DNA from: an uncultured Bacteroidales bacterium
GTDB taxonomy: Bacteria > Bacteroidota > Bacteroidia > Bacteroidales > UBA932
DNA: 44,207 nt
Assembly (NCBI GenBank): GCA_946406355.1
Contig: CAMJKI010000011.1
Coordinates: 1 to 44,207, forward strand
Direction: 5' to 3'
Below the pieces are notes generated by a model, which saw only the letters and a program-made list of their open reading frames with translations, did no database searches and was not told the origin of the DNA. Made by a program: the position numbers and the translations under genes. This document shows, piece after piece, positions 42,731 through 44,207 of this stretch (positions are counted from its first letter, which is position 1; each line of letters starts with the position of its first letter).

Positions 42731-44175
42731 AAAAGTTCCTCCTGCTGGTTGCGGGCTGCCTGCTGGCCCTCGGCCTCCGGGCCCAGTCCTACGACGAGCT
42801 GGGCGCCAGGCTGGAAGAGTACTTCGCCGCCCTGACGGGGGAGAGTTCCGCCGTGCAGAATGCCGAGGCCGATTTCCTGATAGAATCCTGCCAGGACTCG
42901 CTGGTGAGGCAGTACGTGGCCCTTAAGGTGTACGACCACTACCTTCAGTCCAAAATTATGGGTGACGAGGCGGTGGCGGTGCATGTGGCCGAAAAATGGT
43001 TCCTCTCCGGCGCCATTCCCATGCATTCCGATGCCGATATGCTTAACGCGCAGGTGTTCGTGATGTTCAACCGGAGCTCCCTTATCGGCCAGCCTGCCCC
43101 TTCCGTTACGCTTAAGGACAGCCTGGGACAGGAGGTGACAATCCCCGCTGCAGGGGGCTACAGTGCCATTTATTTCTACGACACCTCCTGCTCTACCTGC
43201 AAAGTGGAAACCCCGCGCCTGCGGCAGCTCATGGAAGAAGGCCGCTACCCCCTCACCGTTTATGCGGTAAACGTGGGCGATTTGGCCGATGCCTGGGAGG
43301 AGTACCGGAAGAATCTTCCCGGCGCCGTCCACCTGTGGGACCCGCTGCACGAAAGCGACTGGCAAATCCAGTACGGCGTGCTGCAAACGCCCAAGTTGTT
43401 CCTGATAGGCCCCGACGGGGTTATCCTGGGGCGGGGACTGGATACGCCGGCGCTCCGGCTGCTGCTGGAGAAGGAACTGGACCAGTCAAGCTACGTCTAT
43501 GGGGAAGCGGCCCGGCTGGAACGTTTCGGCCAGCTGTTTTCGGCCTATGGAGATTCCCTTAAGACGGCCGATATCCTGGAAATGGCCGACCTGCTGGCGG
43601 CCCGTACCCTGGGGGAAGGCCATGTGCCGGCCTATAAGCAAACCATCGGAGACCTGCTGTATTACCTGTATTCCCAGCGTTCGGAGGCCTGTCGGGAGGC
43701 CATCGGCCCCTTTGTGGAACGCTTCATTCTGGCTTATGACGTGTGGGATGCCACGGAGGACAAGACGCAGGTGCTTTCCCTGGCCAATCTGCTGCTGGAC
43801 TTCAGCTCCCGCAGCCCGGTGGGCTCGCCGGTCCCGGACTTGCAGGTGCCGGGTGTGCTTCGGCGGAAAGGCTGCCTTTTTGTGCGCGCTTCCCGCCCCG
43901 GAACCTATTCCCTGCGGGCCCTCAAGGGCAATCCGTCCTATGTGGTCTTCTACTCGCCGGACTGCTCCTCCTGCAAGGAAACCCTTTCCGCCGTTGATGC
44001 GCTGGTGCGGCAAAACCGCAAGGCCCGCGTCCTCCTGGTAGATATGGACGCCGTTTTTGTGGACCAGCCGGACCTGGCCGCCCGCCTGCTGGACTGTTTC
44101 GACCTTTCCACCCTTCCCTTTGTGCTGGAACTGGCCCCCGACGGCACGGTCCTTCGCCGCTACGTCCAGCTGTAG
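42727..44175 (+). CDS. Secreted protein with two thioredoxin-like domains
   Basis: The 482-residue protein has a signal peptide (1-20, ending GLRAQ) and an N-terminal helical region (about 20-115) similar to those of Bacteroidales DUF5106/TlpA-type proteins. A first thioredoxin-like domain has Cys155 and Cys158 (CSTC) and a QTPKLFLIGPDG segment with the cis-Pro loop. After a helical linker (about 245-365), a second domain has Cys413 and Cys416 (CSSC) and STLPFVLELAPDG. Two intact CxxC centres in one periplasmic protein suggest thiol-disulfide exchange or electron relay; this is inference. It overlaps coaD by ATGA and ends the lon operon. Confidence 0.87.
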   Translation: MKKFLLLVAGCLLALGLRAQSYDELGARLEEYFAALTGESSAVQNAEADFLIESCQDSLVRQYVALKVYDHYLQSKIMGDEAVAVHVAEKWFLSGAIPMHSDADMLNAQVFVMFNRSSLIGQPAPSVTLKDSLGQEVTIPAAGGYSAIYFYDTSCSTCKVETPRLRQLMEEGRYPLTVYAVNVGDLADAWEEYRKNLPGAVHLWDPLHESDWQIQYGVLQTPKLFLIGPDGVILGRGLDTPALRLLLEKELDQSSYVYGEAARLERFGQLFSAYGDSLKTADILEMADLLAARTLGEGHVPAYKQTIGDLLYYLYSQRSEACREAIGPFVERFILAYDVWDATEDKTQVLSLANLLLDFSSRSPVGSPVPDLQVPGVLRRKGCLFVRASRPGTYSLRALKGNPSYVVFYSPDCSSCKETLSAVDALVRQNRKARVLLVDMDAVFVDQPDLAARLLDCFDLSTLPFVLELAPDGTVLRRYVQL

Positions 44176-44178
44176 CCA

Positions 44179-44207
44179 TCATTCCCGTTTCTCCTTCGTC
44201 ATTCCCG
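44179..44207 (+). repeat. TCATTCCCG repeat units at the right edge
   Basis: TCATTCCCG occurs at 44179-44187 and 44199-44207, 20 nt apart, directly after the last stop codon. The unit matches one arm of the palindrome at 17923-17943, so the window probably stops inside another intergenic repeat cluster. Confidence 0.55.

Overview
This GC-rich window comes from a bacterium of the order Bacteroidales. The evidence is a SusC-type receptor, a hybrid two-component regulator, a BACON-domain lipoprotein, Bacteroidetes-type promoters (TTTG, about 19 nt, TAnnTTTG), general lack of Shine-Dalgarno sites, and a 29-codon AURKAIP1/COX24-type ribosomal-like gene. An uncultured gut or rumen lineage is plausible, but the sequence alone does not fix genus or family. 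No rRNA, tRNA, CRISPR array, insertion sequence or phage was seen, and no gene-free stretch exceeds 300 bases.

Layout. Positions 1-10124 form the edge of a polysaccharide-utilisation locus: a SusC-like transporter cut by the left edge, a CE1-type esterase, a hybrid sensor/regulator and a GH2 beta-galactosidase. Positions 10191-18755 are a plus-strand housekeeping run: an unknown membrane-anchored protein, acyl-CoA synthetase, dCMP deaminase, an S41 protease, dnaX and lptB. Positions 18877-23285 run on the minus strand: rpsU, an M6 metalloprotease and a BACON lipoprotein. Positions 23435-27539 hold three overlapping genes: an EF-hand membrane protein, an AAA ATPase and a sirtuin. Positions 27573-33186 carry a possible leader ORF, rplU, rpmA, serS, ruvC and an outer-membrane beta-barrel protein. 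Then come rluD and a PASTA protein (minus), lnt (plus), rng, a tiny ribosomal-like gene and HU (minus), and finally lon, ung, coaD and a double-thioredoxin protein (plus).

The most unusual signal is a family of short palindromic elements inside two essential genes, dnaX and lnt. Each has a conserved core of about 26-30 nt (AAAAAGATAGCCGATGCT is identical in dnaX and one lnt copy) flanked by inverted arms of about 16-21 nt. The arms differ completely between copies but pair within each copy. The forward copies are read in the same frame, giving the peptide AK(K/N)IADA. In Lnt they enlarge the spacing between catalytic Lys and Cys by roughly 57 residues. In DnaX they build the linker after the clamp-loader domains. 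They resemble, in concept, the coding palindromic elements of Rickettsia, and I do not recognise them as a described family.

Other signals worth a look are a sigma-54-like promoter followed within 80 nt by a terminator (possible small RNA), a full Shine-Dalgarno on rpsU in an organism that mostly lacks them, two probable leaderless genes, a structured rplU leader with an upstream ORF, and a cysteine-free sirtuin in the EF-hand/ATPase operon.
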